From positions 372,001 to 436,000 of the forward strand of contig JAVXUO010002860.1 of assembly GCA_033065855.1 (NCBI GenBank): a DNA stretch of 64,000 nt. Direction: 5' to 3'. Below, in pieces: positions 11,346 to 23,884 of this stretch. Position 1 is the stretch's first letter; the number at the start of each line of letters is the position of its first letter. The notes beneath the pieces were generated by a model. It was not told where the DNA came from. It was given only the letters and a program-made list of their open reading frames with translations, and ran no database searches. The stretch comes from Escallonia rubra. Its lineage: Eukaryota > Streptophyta > Magnoliopsida > Escalloniales > Escalloniaceae. A program made the translations under genes and the position numbers.

Positions 11346-12823
11346 ATTGTTGAAAGTTCAACTCCCTTGGGCCTAGCAAATTGTGTGTGGGTACATGGTA
11401 AATACTTAAGTTTTTTTTAAGACTCAGCCGACGAAGAAACTGAAATCAAGAGCTACATCTAACAAAATAAAATCTCACAGATTTTGCAGTCAATCAGTGG
11501 TACAGCAAACTTAGATATTAGAGTAACACCTGTATTTTTGTTATTCCACAACTGTTGGTCACCAGCCAATTATCTACCATAATTTTGTCCTTAATTCATC
11601 ATTGTTATTTTTCTTTACAAATCATTGAAAAAATTACTTCGAAATTTCTAATTTTTCCATGTGATAAATTTGTCAGTCTTCATTTATGCCTCTACACGAG
11701 TCCTTGACACTTTGATGCCCGTTACCCGTTTATGCTTTCTTTAGCATAGGAGTGGTGTTACAAGTAGTCCTCTTTTTTACTTTTTCCCCCCATTCTTATA
11801 CTACTTAACTATGTTTTTGGATTGTGCAAGTACTTGCTTCTGGGTGTGCCCATTAAAGATTTCCCCTTTTTTTTCCCTTTTTTAAAACCTTGTAGAAGGG
11901 AAGAGAAAGCTGATGCATAATTTTAGAATGGCAAGTGGTTACACCATCCCATGGAAGATAACCATTTATATAATCGTGCTAAAGATGGTCATATTCATGA
12001 AGCTCCTTTACTTTTGGTTGGCTATTACTGCGGTTAACTAGTACTAATTTGTACTCTGCAGTGAGCTTGAAACCACATTACTTTCTGGATCTTTATAAAT
12101 TATTCTACTTGCAATTGCACACAGCCCTGTAATGGCTGTCTTAGATGCATACCTGTGAGCAATCTCTAATTATCGTTCCCTTAAGGTTATGTTGTATACT
12201 ATTGTCTTCGCCATGTCTCTCTGATTTTTTATCACACATGTTTGGTGTCACAACTTTGCGGTTTACCCTTAATAGTGCAGGTAGTGGCAAGTCCTGCTGA
12301 TCTTGTTAAAGTGAGGATGCAAGCGGATGGTCGTATGATTAGCCAAGGACTCCAACCCAGGTACTTGGGGCCACTTGATGCTCTAAACAAGATTCTTCAC
12401 CAAGACGGCCTTGGAGGACTCTGGAAAGGGGTTTTACCAAATGTTCAAAGAGCATTTCTAGTGAATATGGGGGAATTAGCTTGCTATGATAATGCAAAGC
12501 GTTTTATTATTGAAAAGCAGATTGCCTCTGATAACATTTACGCCCACACTTTAGCATCTATCATGTCAGGCCTTTCAGCAACTGCTTTGAGTTGTCCGGC
12601 AGACGTAGTGAAGACGAGAATGATGAATCAGGCAGTCAACGAGGAAGGTCAAGTTAAATACAAGAACTCTTTTGATTGTCTTGTGAAAACTGTTAGACTT
12701 GAAGGATCGAGAGCACTGTGGAAGGGGTTCTTTCCCACATGGGCCAGGCTTGGTCCTTGGCAGTTTGTGTTCTGGGTCTCGTATGAAAAGTTTCGACAAA
12801 TTGCAGGCCTAACTTCTTTCTAA
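7045..12823 (+). CDS. UCP3: Mitochondrial uncoupling protein 3 (mitochondrial carrier family)
   Basis: This is a six-helix inner-membrane carrier of the plant uncoupling-protein branch. Exons are 7045-7413 and 12281-12823 (123 + 180 = 303 residues; remembered Arabidopsis UCP3 is about 305), joined at phase 0 with GT-AG borders. The three carrier repeats carry the Px[DE]xx[KR] signature: PIDITK at residues 33-38, PADLVK at 128-133 and PADVVK at 229-234. The C-terminus (FFPTWARLGPWQFVFWVSYE) and VNMGELACYD are diagnostic for UCP3. The start is the first in-frame ATG; the same frame is open upstream to a TTG at 6982, but no ATG precedes. The 4867 bp intron carries transposon debris. The coding sequence looks intact. 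The transported substrate of plant UCP3 is not settled; plant UCP1/2 carry amino and dicarboxylic acids. Confidence 0.95.
8325..8466 (+). repeat. Direct duplication of a ~56 bp unit in the UCP3 intron
   Basis: Copies lie at 8325-8380 and 8411-8466. They share GGTCTTGCTAC and GTGAACCGAGA, with a few substitutions and an 86 bp offset. The origin is unknown. Confidence 0.75.
9500..9900 (-). mobile_element. Decayed LINE fragment with RT zinc-binding domain
   Basis: On the minus strand, two frames give FNDGSRVHFWLDTRCGF and then SVWHPSVPLKVCLFLFGWKA, with SIDHLTLHC further on. This is the layout of the plant LINE C-terminal zinc-binding domain (zf-RVT) and the stretch before it. The frames shift between the two blocks. 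No ends or target duplication were found. It inserted into the UCP3 intron. Confidence 0.75.
10469..10664 (+). repeat. Tandem duplication, 98 bp unit
   Basis: Two copies (10469-10566, 10567-10664) share CAGTCAAGACCAACTAAG and GAGATGGAAGGAAACCAGCT with a few differences. They lie in the UCP3 intron, just after a C-run at about 10431-10442. Confidence 0.85.
11286..11343. repeat. (TA)n microsatellite
   Basis: About 58 bp of pure TA lies in the UCP3 intron. Confidence 0.97.
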
Positions 12824-13017
12824 CTTTTTATCCACGCACATTTAGATAATCTTCATATGGATACTCCTAAATGAAGCTCTTGTTATAATTCTCTTTTCCG
12901 AGCTTCCTTGATTGTTAGAGGCCCCTCTCTTTGTTTCAGTTGTGTTCTTTCAGTTTTCCAGTAGCTAGTTTGGGTACTTTTTGGGTGACTGCAACACAGA
13001 GAGGCCTTTCTTCCATC

Positions 13018-13023
13018 AATAAA
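13018..13023 (+). terminator. Candidate UCP3 polyadenylation signal
   Basis: AATAAA lies 195 bp after the UCP3 stop in T-rich sequence. Plant signals are degenerate, so this is only the best canonical match. Confidence 0.5.
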
Positions 13024-14236
13024 CACTCTAAATGTTATTCTTTTTGGTTCCACTCCTGTCCCTTTGCTCTGCTGTATGTTGTTAAAGCTGGGCTCGGTCC
13101 ATTGGGTTTTTGAAGCTCATGTTGAGCAGGCTGAACTCCATGGCCGAAAGGCAAGGCCGGGTTGCGGGGGCTGCTATAGTAAAGCTCTGTGACCCAATAG
13201 ACTAAAATCTTGCACATGGGTTCCTTACCTGTTAGCCACAATGCTGTTGGCACTTATATTTGTTCGGTACTGTACCCTACTTTCTGATAAGAATCTTTTG
13301 TTGTACACTATTTATTCGGTAATAGATTTTAGTGACAAAATATTATTACTAAAAGCGTTTTGTCTCTGTTGTTAAAAATTACAGAGATAATTTTCGCTGT
13401 TAGAGTACAATAGCAACATTTTTCTGTTACAACATAGGTTCTGCACAACAGAGGATTTTGTGTTCAGTACTTGTGATTGCAGTAGTGTTTCTATATGTCT
13501 GTCTCTGTGTGTGTGTGAGCCAAAAATTAATGGAATTAGGCTGGTAGGGGGGCTGTGTTAGGCTCTCCTCCATGCTCTTTATGTTGGTGGGGATCAGCCC
13601 TTGGGGCACTATTTAGTATATCTACCCGATTATACTGCTGGCCAACACGTAGCCGAAATAAAAGCTCATAAGGAAGCCCCAACCTGTACCAATCTCCCTT
13701 CCATCTTCTATGTTGCTAGAACACACTCTTAAAGCTTGTGAAGCTGGGCAGATGTAGCTTTCTTTGTAAAGTTGGATAATTTATGATTGCTTTTATGTCC
13801 AGGCCAGAGACTGGTGAACCTTTTATGATCCAACTGCAGATATAATAGCCCAAAGCTGTGTTTATTTGCCAAAAGTCTGAAATCACTGAGGGTAGCACTT
13901 CGGCTAGATATTACAAAGATTATCGTCCGTAGATAAATTCATATAATGGCGTTCTTACATCGTAGTATAACATATAGCTCGCTCATGTCGCTAATCAATT
14001 GCAAAAACACTCGATGTACCATTTTTAAGGAGATCATAGAGATTGCATTCCAGCACCGAGCGTGTGCTTTTAGTTCGTTAAAAGCTCGTTCATGATTCTT
14101 CACATGGACACAGAACCAGAGTTCGATTGAACATGTACATCGTAGCTCCACGGGTTGAGCCAAAGTAATAACTTTTTCTTACTTTCTCCTTTCCTCGCTT
14201 GTGCTCATAGGATGAAATTTTTTTGACTGATACTCC
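13024..14236. other. Intergenic DNA, no gene seen
   Basis: There are only short shadow frames. Around 13310-13400 is a stretch with TAGTGACAAAA-type words resembling the subterminal words of the MITE that follows, too degraded to call. Confidence 0.5.
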
Positions 14237-14430
14237 GGTTAAATGAATCTTCTTCCCATATAACGACAATTCGTGGTCGCTAAATATTTATAGTGACTTT
14301 TATTTAATGACGCTAAAAAAGTTCTGTTAAACAGAACTGTCATTGAAAGTGTTAGTAGAGAAGTCACTAAAAATATTTAGCGACTATTAATCGTGACTAT
14401 ATACAAGATTAGAAGGAGATTCTTATAACC
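14237..14430. mobile_element. Foldback MITE, family A copy 1 (~194 bp)
   Basis: The halves form an imperfect inverted repeat that starts GGTTAAATGAATC on the left and GGTTATAAGAATC on the reverse complement of the right. Internal words TCGCTAAATATT and TAGTGACTT recur inverted. A second copy lies at 20313-20508 in opposite orientation. No clear target duplication was found, so the superfamily is unresolved. Confidence 0.75.
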
Positions 14431-15316
14431 CAGATATCAACCAAAATCTATTGGATGATTATTTCACTATAATTGTGAAATCCAATACTCAAATCAAGCC
14501 ACGGGAAGGATTGGCAGTGGGGCTATTGAGGTGGCCCTGGGTTCCCAAAGGAAGGTGAAAAGGAAAGCAGAAGGCCTGTACGTAAATAAAGAGCAGTTAT
14601 TTAACTGTACTGCATTTAATATTTCTTGCTACAATGCCAACGTAAATATTATTACATGGTCCCCAAATTATTACATGGTGCCACACAAATGTACGGTTCG
14701 TTGCCAGATACGTTACATGGACGTATGAGCGTGGCGTACGGGTTGCATGAATGAATGATTCACTTCCCAAATGATATCGTTTTTATATCAGAACAACAAA
14801 GTTGGCATAGCCGACGTCGAGAGGGAAAGTTGAGAGCGAGAGCGCTCACCACTTTAAACGTATTGAATACTTGAGCTAGAGCGAAAACATACGGTAGATT
14901 TGATTAAAAATTTCACTTTTATTATGAACTTGGATTACTAGTATTAACTTATTAATTAATATTAGATTCGGTTTTTTGTATTCGTCTCTCAAGAACCAAA
15001 AGAAAACTTTGGCTCCAACCTTGATTGGAGTAAAGTTCCTCTAGTCTCTCCATAGGGCACCGAAGAATCATTGCCAAACTCCATTGGTGGCAATTTCAAT
15101 CTTTCGTTACTTTTACAAATGTCGTCTAAGTATTTTTTAAAAATTCCTTTAGTAGCAATTTAAATATTTGTCACGAGAATGGAGGGGTCGGAGGAAGTTG
15201 CTTCAACTAGAGTTGAAATAAAATGCATTACACATCTCAAATTCTTAGTGGAGAAGTTGATATGTTAATTAATCTTTAGTCAAGCAGTTTTAATAAGAAA
15301 GGTTTAAGTATCTGTT
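14431..15316. other. Intergenic DNA, no gene seen
   Basis: The sequence is AT-rich with short non-conserved frames only. Confidence 0.5.
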
Positions 15317-15620
15317 TTTTTTTTTTTTTTGGGGATAGTGAAGCAGTTTTATTTCACAAATTTTGAGGTACATTGTCTTGGATGACAGGCGTTACAAAAT
15401 CCGGCTCCTCTCTTATCCATGCACAAAAGTTGTTGAGAGTTCTAGCATATTGAGCTAATTTGTGGACCACTGTGTTTCCTATTTGCCTTCTAAGGCTAAA
15501 ATCACATCGATGGAAGTTCTTGAATCCAAATTCGATTCCAAAAAGCATTGCTTCGGAGGCTACCATAGCCTCTGCACATTTGAGTTCCAGTGAACCCATT
15601 ATTTTCTTCGGACATCATGG
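15317..15620 (-). mobile_element. LINE 3' end fragment (RNase H tail, 3'UTR, poly(A))
   Basis: The minus-strand frame 15354-15599 includes VVHKLAQYART and WIREEPDFVTPVIQD, the usual C-terminal end of the RNase H domain of plant LINEs. It is followed by a short 3'UTR and a run of A's (T's at about 15317-15332 on the plus strand). The middle of the RNase H domain appears deleted and the 5' side is truncated. Confidence 0.7.
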
Positions 15621-15624
15621 GCTT

Positions 15625-16980
15625 TTAATTGTTTTAATATTCTTTTGATCCACAAATTTTTAATTTTACAAAAACATCTCTTTAGATTTTTTTTGCGACT
15701 AAAGTTAGAGAAGTTGACGTTTATCCCTACCTTGAGCTACAAAGTTTTTGAGAAGAAAATGTCAATGAAGAGAAAAATGAAAAGAGCGACAATTCTTACT
15801 CATTACGGTTAAATTAAGTTCGCAGGCGACCTTTAACTTTTTCGATTAAATTAAGTTCGCAATATGTAAAGTTATAGGCAATTGTCAAAGTAGTTTAACT
15901 TATGCCAAAGCAATGTTTACTTTGAAATGCTTTTATCGATTATTCTTTTACAATGTAATGACAAAAAAGTCATACGTCTACCTTGTTTTCATCACCAAAT
16001 GTATGTGTACATATTTGGAAAAGTAAACGAACTGTACATTTACACGAACATATATTTAACTTTTCTCTTTTTGATATTTTGGAGAAGTAAATTGACGTAC
16101 AGATATATCATAAATACTCTTATCCTTCTCTGTGTTTAGCAGGTTGATTGGTTGAATCATAACCATTGGTTAAATACTAGTACGTAAATATGTCCTTTAA
16201 TATATAACTCTCTGGTCCATTCTGGAGAAAGATTTAACACTGAGTAAATATCACATCTGCCAATGAGGGTAAAATGATCAAACTATATGCTATTAGGACA
16301 ATCATGTTACACGAGGTTGAACACATCCTGTCCTTCGTGGTAACATGTGATTTTATGGTCTGTGTTTATGGGTCTGTGTTTATGGTTAATTGCAAGAGTC
16401 GCTAGGCCACCTTCTGCGAAATCAAAAGAGAAACACGAGCGTCCTAGTTACAGTCAAATCGAAGGAGTGCAGTTTGAAGGGTAAAATATGGACAGTAAAT
16501 GATACCATCACAACAGAAAATCAAGAAAGTGGAGATATTTGCATCTAGATTATGGGTTGGTGTTAAATGTCTTTATCTTGCATTTTTTGAGTTTCTTTCT
16601 TCTGGCCTCCGTTTCGCTGTTGTAGGTGGAAGTGGAAAGTATGAGATCGAGTGAGTACAAAAGCAAATATCATATAGAATTTCACTGCTCTTCAAGTCCT
16701 TGGTCCTGGTCCGTCCCATCTGAGATATAACTTAAGTATCACGAGTGAAGAAATAAGCATGATAAATTTGTAAGCTCGAGACCCTCAAAGGATCCCAACA
16801 AGGAGTTGTTCAAAATATAGTCATTACGGGTTTTTCAAAAAGGCCAAATTGTTAAAAAAAAAATTATGTTACGTGTCCGAGATGTGCAAGAGGTGGTTTA
16901 CAGTAATCCAAGCAATGTTCTACAGTTATCCAAGCGATAAGCCATTCACGAAAGGGTTGGTAATTTATATTTTGAGGGAA
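15625..16980. other. Intergenic DNA, no gene seen
   Basis: No recognisable coding or repeat structure, apart from a small local duplication near 16360-16385 (GGTCTGTGTTTATGG twice). Confidence 0.5.
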
Positions 16981-16989
16981 TGATAAGTG

Positions 16990-18760
16990 TATGACGGGCT
17001 ATAAACATGTGACTCTGGGGCAGGTAAGGAAGAAATCGAAGGCGGTTTCATTTTCGAGATTACAAATTTTGGCACAAAGTAAAAATTTGAAGACCACGGG
17101 AGAGCCTAACATGGTTTTGACAGGTAATTCATCCATAACTAGTTGCAAAATAAATAGGTAAATTTTGAGGGGTAAGTTGAGTTACCAAATTGAATCCTAA
17201 ACAAGACAAGGTACATGGAGCCTATTTCTGATAACCAACATATCCAGAAGAAGATTATCGTTGCAGAGCATTGTAAATGCTGAAGATACTGAAAAGTTAA
17301 CCTTATCATTTGGTTACCAGGTGGCTTTATCTTTGAAACCTGCAAATAAGATATGAATTCATGTGATTGAGTTCATAATATTACTGGGAAAGTGTGCATT
17401 GAGAGTAAACCCTTAACGCGGGAACTTCAATGAAGAAAAGGTTGTGATCTGCATTGGTTTGCCTCGAAGACTATTAAGACTATCGGAGGATTGAATAATC
17501 TTCCAACTGACTTCAGCAAGAAGAGCCAAGTTAAAAGTTTTAACGTACATCATTGAAGCCTAGACCACCCCTAGTTGCAGAGTCGCACAAGTCAAACCAA
17601 TTTAAAAGTGCAGACCCATTTTAGCAGGATCGCCAGACCAAAAAAGTCTACTGAATGTAATATTAAGTTTTTTACGAATATGAATGGGAAAGATAGAGGT
17701 TACACATGTTAAACCGGTAGTCCGGAGGGCACTGAGGAGATAAAAATGAGCTTAAGAAGTAGGCCTTTTCAACCTACACACCTCTGTTAAACCTTTCCGA
17801 ATAACGATTTAAAGAACTCATTTCTTATTGTGATACTATCCAAGGAAGTTCCCAGATATGTCCTAGAGGAGTCAGAGACCTGTATGCCAAGACATGAACT
17901 CACATAACTTGTGTTGGGGTTGCACACCAGTGAGGACTTATCAAAGTTGATGCTTTGATCTGAGATGGAACAGTATTTGATCTAGTAAAACTTTGAGGGG
18001 GTCTAGCGGATTATAGGATCCAATTGGAAGAAAAGAATAGCATTTATCAGCGAACATTAAGTAGTTCATTTGCGGGGAAGAAGGGGTCCAATTTTGATGC
18101 CAGTTATTCATTTTTCTAATTATGTTTCGCCAATAAGGCTGATAAGACTTTAGAGCAGAGAACTAATTAACAAGAAAGGTGACAACGTGTCTCCTCGACG
18201 AATACTGCGAGCTGGATGAATTCGTCTAGATGGGGAACCATTGATTTTGAATGTTGCGGATGCCTTTGTACCAGATTTTTTTGGTACGAAAAAGGTTGTA
18301 GTTTCTTGTGCAATGAGGATATTACGAGTGATTGTCCTACCTCAACAAACAAATTAAAGGCATTTTTGAGTACATGAAATCAGCGAGGGCACGATACTAT
18401 TGAGCCGATTAGCAAGCACCTTGAAAGCAACTTTATAAATAGTTCTACAAAGATTTATTGGACGAAAGTTGGACGGGGTCCGAGAATTTGTTTGCTTTCA
18501 GGATTAGCAGGACATATAGAAAGTTGGCTTCTGATATACCCAGATTGAAGAAAAGAGAGAGGACTCCTCTAATAATATCACCTTTCTAAAGTGACCAACA
18601 CTTAAATTCACCCCATGTGAGCTACCATCCGGCCTGCTGCTTTGAGAGGAGCTACTACGTCAGAAAGGGGCCTATTCCACTTCTTTTGCTATAAATGGAG
18701 AGGACAAAGAGTTGGCTTCTTCTTAAACTAGGCGAGCAGATAGAGAGTTGACGAGGGACA
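16990..18760 (-). mobile_element. Heavily decayed LINE reverse-transcriptase remnant
   Basis: Reading the minus strand across frames gives recognisable scraps of a plant L1-type reverse transcriptase in the right order: a motif like [15 protein letters not shown] near 18380-18430, a degraded FADD-like block (LMFADK) near 18060, and a DISGNFLG-like block near 17860. Many stops and frame changes mean it is old. The boundaries are approximate. Confidence 0.55.
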
Positions 18761-18764
18761 AATA

Positions 18765-19673
18765 TATCTGTTTAAATGATGGGGTATGTTAAGTTATTTT
18801 TGTTGAAAAATGAGTATCAAAAGTGGTCACAAGCAATAGTTGTCATTTGAAACCCAGTTGTTGGAAACACCAAAAATTCCATCAATTCGATTTTGATGTC
18901 TCGAGATCGTTGTAATTCATCTAGGCTTCATTTTCTGAGCAGAAAACAATTCTTCACAATTCAAGAGCCAATTTAATCTGTAAGTAAGAATTGAGCATGA
19001 GCACTGGGCTTGACTATCATAGCTCATTTTGTTTAAGGAAAAAAAAAGAGTAGTTTTCAAGTTTAATTTCTATTAGTGCTTTCCTCAGATTTGTTTTTCT
19101 TAAAATTTTTAGTCAAATAAATGCGTTAATGAAACGAAGCTTCATTTTCTTTTACCTCACTTTATTAGATTTTGTCCTGGAACTACTTTATCACACGACA
19201 CTCCTGGCAAGTGAACCGAGTCTAAATCTAGCTTCTGTAACCTAATAGAAGCGAGCACAACTGTGCTTTAAGTTCAAAAGAACGTATGTAGTAAATTCTT
19301 ATTTTTCCAAAAAAGGCTGAATCGCATTACCATGGAATATTGTGGACGACAAAAATGATTACTCATTAACATCATTGAAAAGATAATTCTAGTCCCTTTT
19401 TGGGAGTGTCTAGTTCCATACTCATATATGTTTCTTCACACCTAAAATTGTCGTTAACAAGTTAATGTCTCGTCGTTAACATACCTTTAGCGACAAACGA
19501 GGGTTTCCAAAAATATAATGAAGCGTAAAAATGGATGTTTCATTTTTTAAATCTGGCCTAAAAACGAAAATTACTTGGTCACGGAACGTTTATATATTAA
19601 ATTAAATTGCTTACAAGCATGGCCCCGAATTATGATCCACGTAGGAAGAGATTGACCAGATCAAGTGTTAGCC
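18765..19673. other. Intergenic DNA, no gene seen
   Basis: Near 19450-19500 there are GTCGTTAAC and TTTAGCGAC words like those in CACTA and MITE subterminal regions, but no ends could be found. Confidence 0.45.
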
Positions 19674-19676
19674 TTA

Positions 19677-20156
19677 GGCTCTGTTTAATTGGGTTTTCGT
19701 TTTCAGTTTTTTTTAAAGTTTTGTAAACTGGAGAAAAAAATGCGTTTGGCACACAGTTTTCATTTTTTTTCCATTCAGTTTTGAAAACCAGTTTTTAAAA
19801 CATGACTGTTTTTTAAAACTTTCATTTAAGAGTTTTGGGCTTTCAGTTTTGGTTTTTATTTTGAGACCACCGCCACCACCACCCTCCCACCACTACTGCC
19901 CACCGCATGCCGCCGGCCACTGCAGCCCTGCCGGCCGACCATTGCAGCCCTGCCGGCCGGCCACTGCTTGCTGCGGGTAACCGCTAGCCACCGCCGCCAG
20001 CCACTGCCACGCCCCACCACCAAAGAAAAAACTCAAAATAAAAGCTGGGTAATCAAACATCCATTTATTTTTATAAAAAATAAAAACTAAACTGATTTTG
20101 ATTTTTGTTTTTTTGGAAACAGAAAACTAAAATTGAAAGTGAATTCAAACGCTACC
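19677..20156. mobile_element. PIF/Harbinger (Tourist-like) non-autonomous element, 480 bp
   Basis: It is flanked by TTA on both sides (19674-19676, 20157-20159). The left terminus GGCTCTGTTTAATT and right terminus GGTAGCGTTTGAATT (reverse complement) form short inverted repeats of the GGnnnTGTTTG class. The GC-rich core at about 19870-20030 contains a ~25 bp minisatellite (CACTGCAGCCCTGCCGGCC-like). Confidence 0.8.
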
Positions 20157-20312
20157 TTAATAACTGAATTATGTATGGGCCCATGTAGAAGAGGATTAAA
20201 GTAATGGTCCCCTTTGGTTATTCATGGGCTACCAGTTTAACTTTCTGGGCTATTACTGTTCTATCACCATCATTTCATAATGTTTTTTGAACAAATTTTG
20301 TCTGCTATTCGA

Positions 20313-20508
20313 GTTGTAGGAATTTTCTTTAAATTTTGTATGTAATGACAACTAATAGTGGCAAAATATTTCTAATGACTTTTCTTCTAACATTTCAATA
20401 ACAATTATTAGCAGCATTTTTTTAGCGTCACTAGATAAAAGTCACTAGAAACATTTAACGACCATTAATTGTCGTTATATGGAGGTAGGAGGAAGATTCA
20501 TTCAGCCC
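20313..20508. mobile_element. Foldback MITE, family A copy 2 (~196 bp, reverse orientation)
   Basis: The reverse complement matches the 14237-14430 element across its length, including CATATAACGACAATT, TAGTGACTTTTAT and AGTGACGCTAAAAAA. The sizes of the two copies agree. Confidence 0.75.
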
Positions 20509-20553
20509 GATAACATCCAATTTTTTTTTCATATTTTTATACTGTATTTTAAA

Positions 20554-22200
20554 GGCTTAATTGTAATCTAAACTATGTGGTTTTCAAAAAGGTTGCAGTT
20601 AAAACTTCATCATTTACTTTTAGGCAACGAAAATCCAAGGTTCATCATTTTACTAAACGATATTAAGAAATCTGTTAGTGATGAAGGGCATTTCTATCTT
20701 ACCAGTCTCCTTGGAGCACACCCATCTTCTTCTACCTCCATCACCCCTTTCCACCTCCATTTTAGATTCTCGCACCACCTCTACCACCATTGCAACTAGG
20801 TAGCCGGCTACATACCAAACTAAACCTTTCTCTTTCTTCTCTTATATTGTCACTACTTTGCCATAACTTATAAATCCAGATCACCACTACCACCACTTAT
20901 CAAAGCACCACCACCTAGGGGCGGAACTAGAAATTTTTTTCAGGGGGTGCAAAAATTCTATTGAATGCACCCAAATTTTTTTTTTAGTAAAATAATATTA
21001 TATAGAGATTTTTTTAAATCTCTATATAATCACTGAATTAAACGCAATTTAAGAACTTTACTAAACCTCTATATAATCACTGAAATTAAACTATACCAAT
21101 GTTTCGATACTCAAAATTTTAGAATTAAACTCTAGGTTTATGATACTTTTAATGTACAAATATATTTGAATTGACATCTATATACATGCAAAATAACCCA
21201 AGTCTGTAGCATAAGCATCGACATACAAATATAAAATAAATAATAACAATAATTTACCAAACAGTGTGCCACTCCGTCAAGCACTTAAGTCTCAAGTAGA
21301 CAACACTCAACAGACAACAGACAAATTCACCACGGCTGGATGCAGCTCCAACACGAATTGGGATGAAGCAACATACAACATACAAATTCCCAGCAATCGT
21401 CCGTGCAGCAGCTTGCGGGCGCCGACAGGGTGACTGGGTGTGGCACTCCGTCAAGCAGATCTGGTCGCGTGGTCGGACGGCGTCAAGCAGTGGCACTCTG
21501 TCAAGCAAATCTGGTGACTAGTCTCGTGGTCGGACGCCGAACAAAGACTAAGAGATCTGGTCGCCGGCGGAGTGCCGTTTCTTCAAGATCTGGTCACCGA
21601 GTAGTATAAAAAAGCAAAGAAATGATAATGTGGTCCTACCCACCCACGCCCAAGCAACTAGCCGTCACCGTCAGCTGTTTCCCCATTTCCAACACCGCCC
21701 CTTAATAAGCGCACCTCGCAGCTGCCGCCACCACCGCCATATCCACGATAAGCAGCACCGCCTTGAGCAGCTCATGTGAGGGCAAGATATCGATGATGTT
21801 GATGGATGAAAAGCAATCGAGCTCGAGGGAGGACGATAGGCCGAGCGCCGATGGCGGAAGAGCAACCGAGCATCTACAACCAGGGAGAGGCGGGCGGCTA
21901 TACTAGGGAAGGAGAAAAGACAGAGAAATTAAAAGAAAGAAATAAAATCCTACCCTTCCTCTCTAATCTGTTTCGATCTTATCTGTTAAAATTGATTGAC
22001 AAAGTTAATTGTTGAAAAAACATAAAATGAACCTAAAAAGAAGAAATACCTTAAAAACTAGTTGAGTCATTTACGGCCGTTAGTAGAATCCTTTGATTGC
22101 AAGACATGACAAACCTTTGAGATTTTGCTACCTAACAATAAACACTGGGATTTTAGCTGCAACTTTTTGAAAACCACGAGGTTTAGAGTGCAATTAAGCC
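20554..22200. mobile_element. Non-autonomous MULE 1 with long terminal inverted repeats
   Basis: The left end GGCTTAATTG and about 100 bp after it are mirrored at the right end (22050-22200). Shared words include GTGGTTTTCAAAAAG and GTTGCAG. The target duplication is unclear because both flanks are T-rich. A hAT-like end (AGGGGCGGAACTAG) at 20917 lies inside without a clear partner, suggesting a nested partial element. The interior has CCACC-rich low-complexity sequence and no real gene. Confidence 0.7.
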
Positions 22201-23884
22201 TTTTTTTTTAATGGAAATGATATTTTTACTTTGGGTTAAATATACCTAAGTACTCTAAAACTACACAAAAATCTCATATGATGACCTATCTTTTCAATTT
22301 TTGCACGTTAGGATCTAGATGTTCTAATTTGCCATTAGTAAGTACTTCCGTTCAAATCCCCTAACTTTGGAGGCAAAATCATCTTGGACAAAATCGTTAG
22401 CCAAGTTTCATTTTTTCTCCACTCTTTTTCTATTTTTCACTTCTTCTTCTTCTTCAGCCACCTACATCTCCTGATGCCACATCCCAAGCCCCACCTACCA
22501 CTAATCCAAGAATACGATGCCGCCAGACACTACCCCTACCATACCCAACACTGGCCCATGCAACATCCGACCACCGCGACATACAAACAAGCGCGCGCGC
22601 GTACATACACCCGTTCGGCCCTTCACCTTATTTCCCATACCTACTCACCTACCTCAGCCAATCTATTGCCCAAGCCCCACCCACTGCGACACCCCCCAAC
22701 ACGCATGAGTGAGACACATAGTAACACACTCACATGTTCGCCCCTCCCCCTTCCCCTATTGGCCCATCACCCACCCACCTCATCCAGCTCATTGCCCAAG
22801 CCTCACCCACCACGACACACACACACATGCACGACACACAACACAGTCCACACACATTTACAGTTTCAAACATAGAAACACACATAGTTATACACTCACC
22901 TGTTCGCCCCTCTTCCCCTATTACCCATCACCAACAACCCTCCCCCTAGCCTCATCTTACCACGCTTCCACCACTTCATAACCCTCTACCCCTCTAGGCA
23001 CACATACATATACATACACGCAGAAATATAGACACATGCACAAATTCCAAACACGGTGCCCCTACCCAGCCCCATTGTACCATCCTTCCACTACAATACA
23101 ATCCTCCACCTATCCACACCACCCACACATACACATGCCCCTATGGACAAGACACACACAAAACACATGCATTTTTTTGCATTAATGTGTGTGTTTATGT
23201 GCGTATGTGTTTTGTATGTTTCTATGTGCATTTTTATGAGTGAGTGCGTGCGCGCGCGGGGGCCTTTTCTAATTTTGTGTGTTTTTCTGTGTTTTGTCCA
23301 TGAGGAGGTGTGTGTCATGGTGGCCGGATAAGGGGCGGTGCGGTGCATATGGCAATACTGGCTTTGGTGGGGCGGTGTATGGGCGACATCTTCTCAGAGT
23401 GGTGGTGGCTGGGACTACGGGTTGACGCGGAGGGGGAGGGGGCTAGTTGGCTGAAGAAGATGCAAGGAAAAATAAAAAAAATAGGAGAAAATAACTAAAT
23501 CTGAGGTGACAATTTTGTCCTTAAAGTTATGAATTTGGATGGAAGTACTTACTAATACCAAATTTGAACATCCAGACACTGGCATGTAAAAATTGAAATG
23601 ACGGGTCTTCAAGTGAGATTTTCAGGGTACTTAAGTGTTGTTCCCAATCTATTCTGGTCGCACCCAAAGGCCCACTGGGGTCCCATTTTGCATGACACAT
23701 CTGCACAAGAAACAGTTATTTTCAACGCTTCCAACCGGTCAAAGCATGCACGCTCAAGTCACGTGCACTTCTCACTTTCGTAACGTTACTTCGTCACTAA
23801 GAAACTCATTTTTGCGCGACGACTCATCACGCTTCGACCGTCGCACATCGTCTGTCGGCGCGCCATGGCATTTGCCCAAGAAAG

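Noticed and set aside
21650-21720. Right end of the hAT-like element that starts at 20917 (ACCGCCCCTTAA)
   Set aside because: The terminal match is only about 7 bp and there is no 8 bp duplication.
22384-22875. 163-codon Pro/His/Thr-rich plus-strand frame
   Set aside because: It lies in C/A-rich low-complexity DNA between the inverted repeats of MULE 2. Alternative frames are equally open and no domain is visible.
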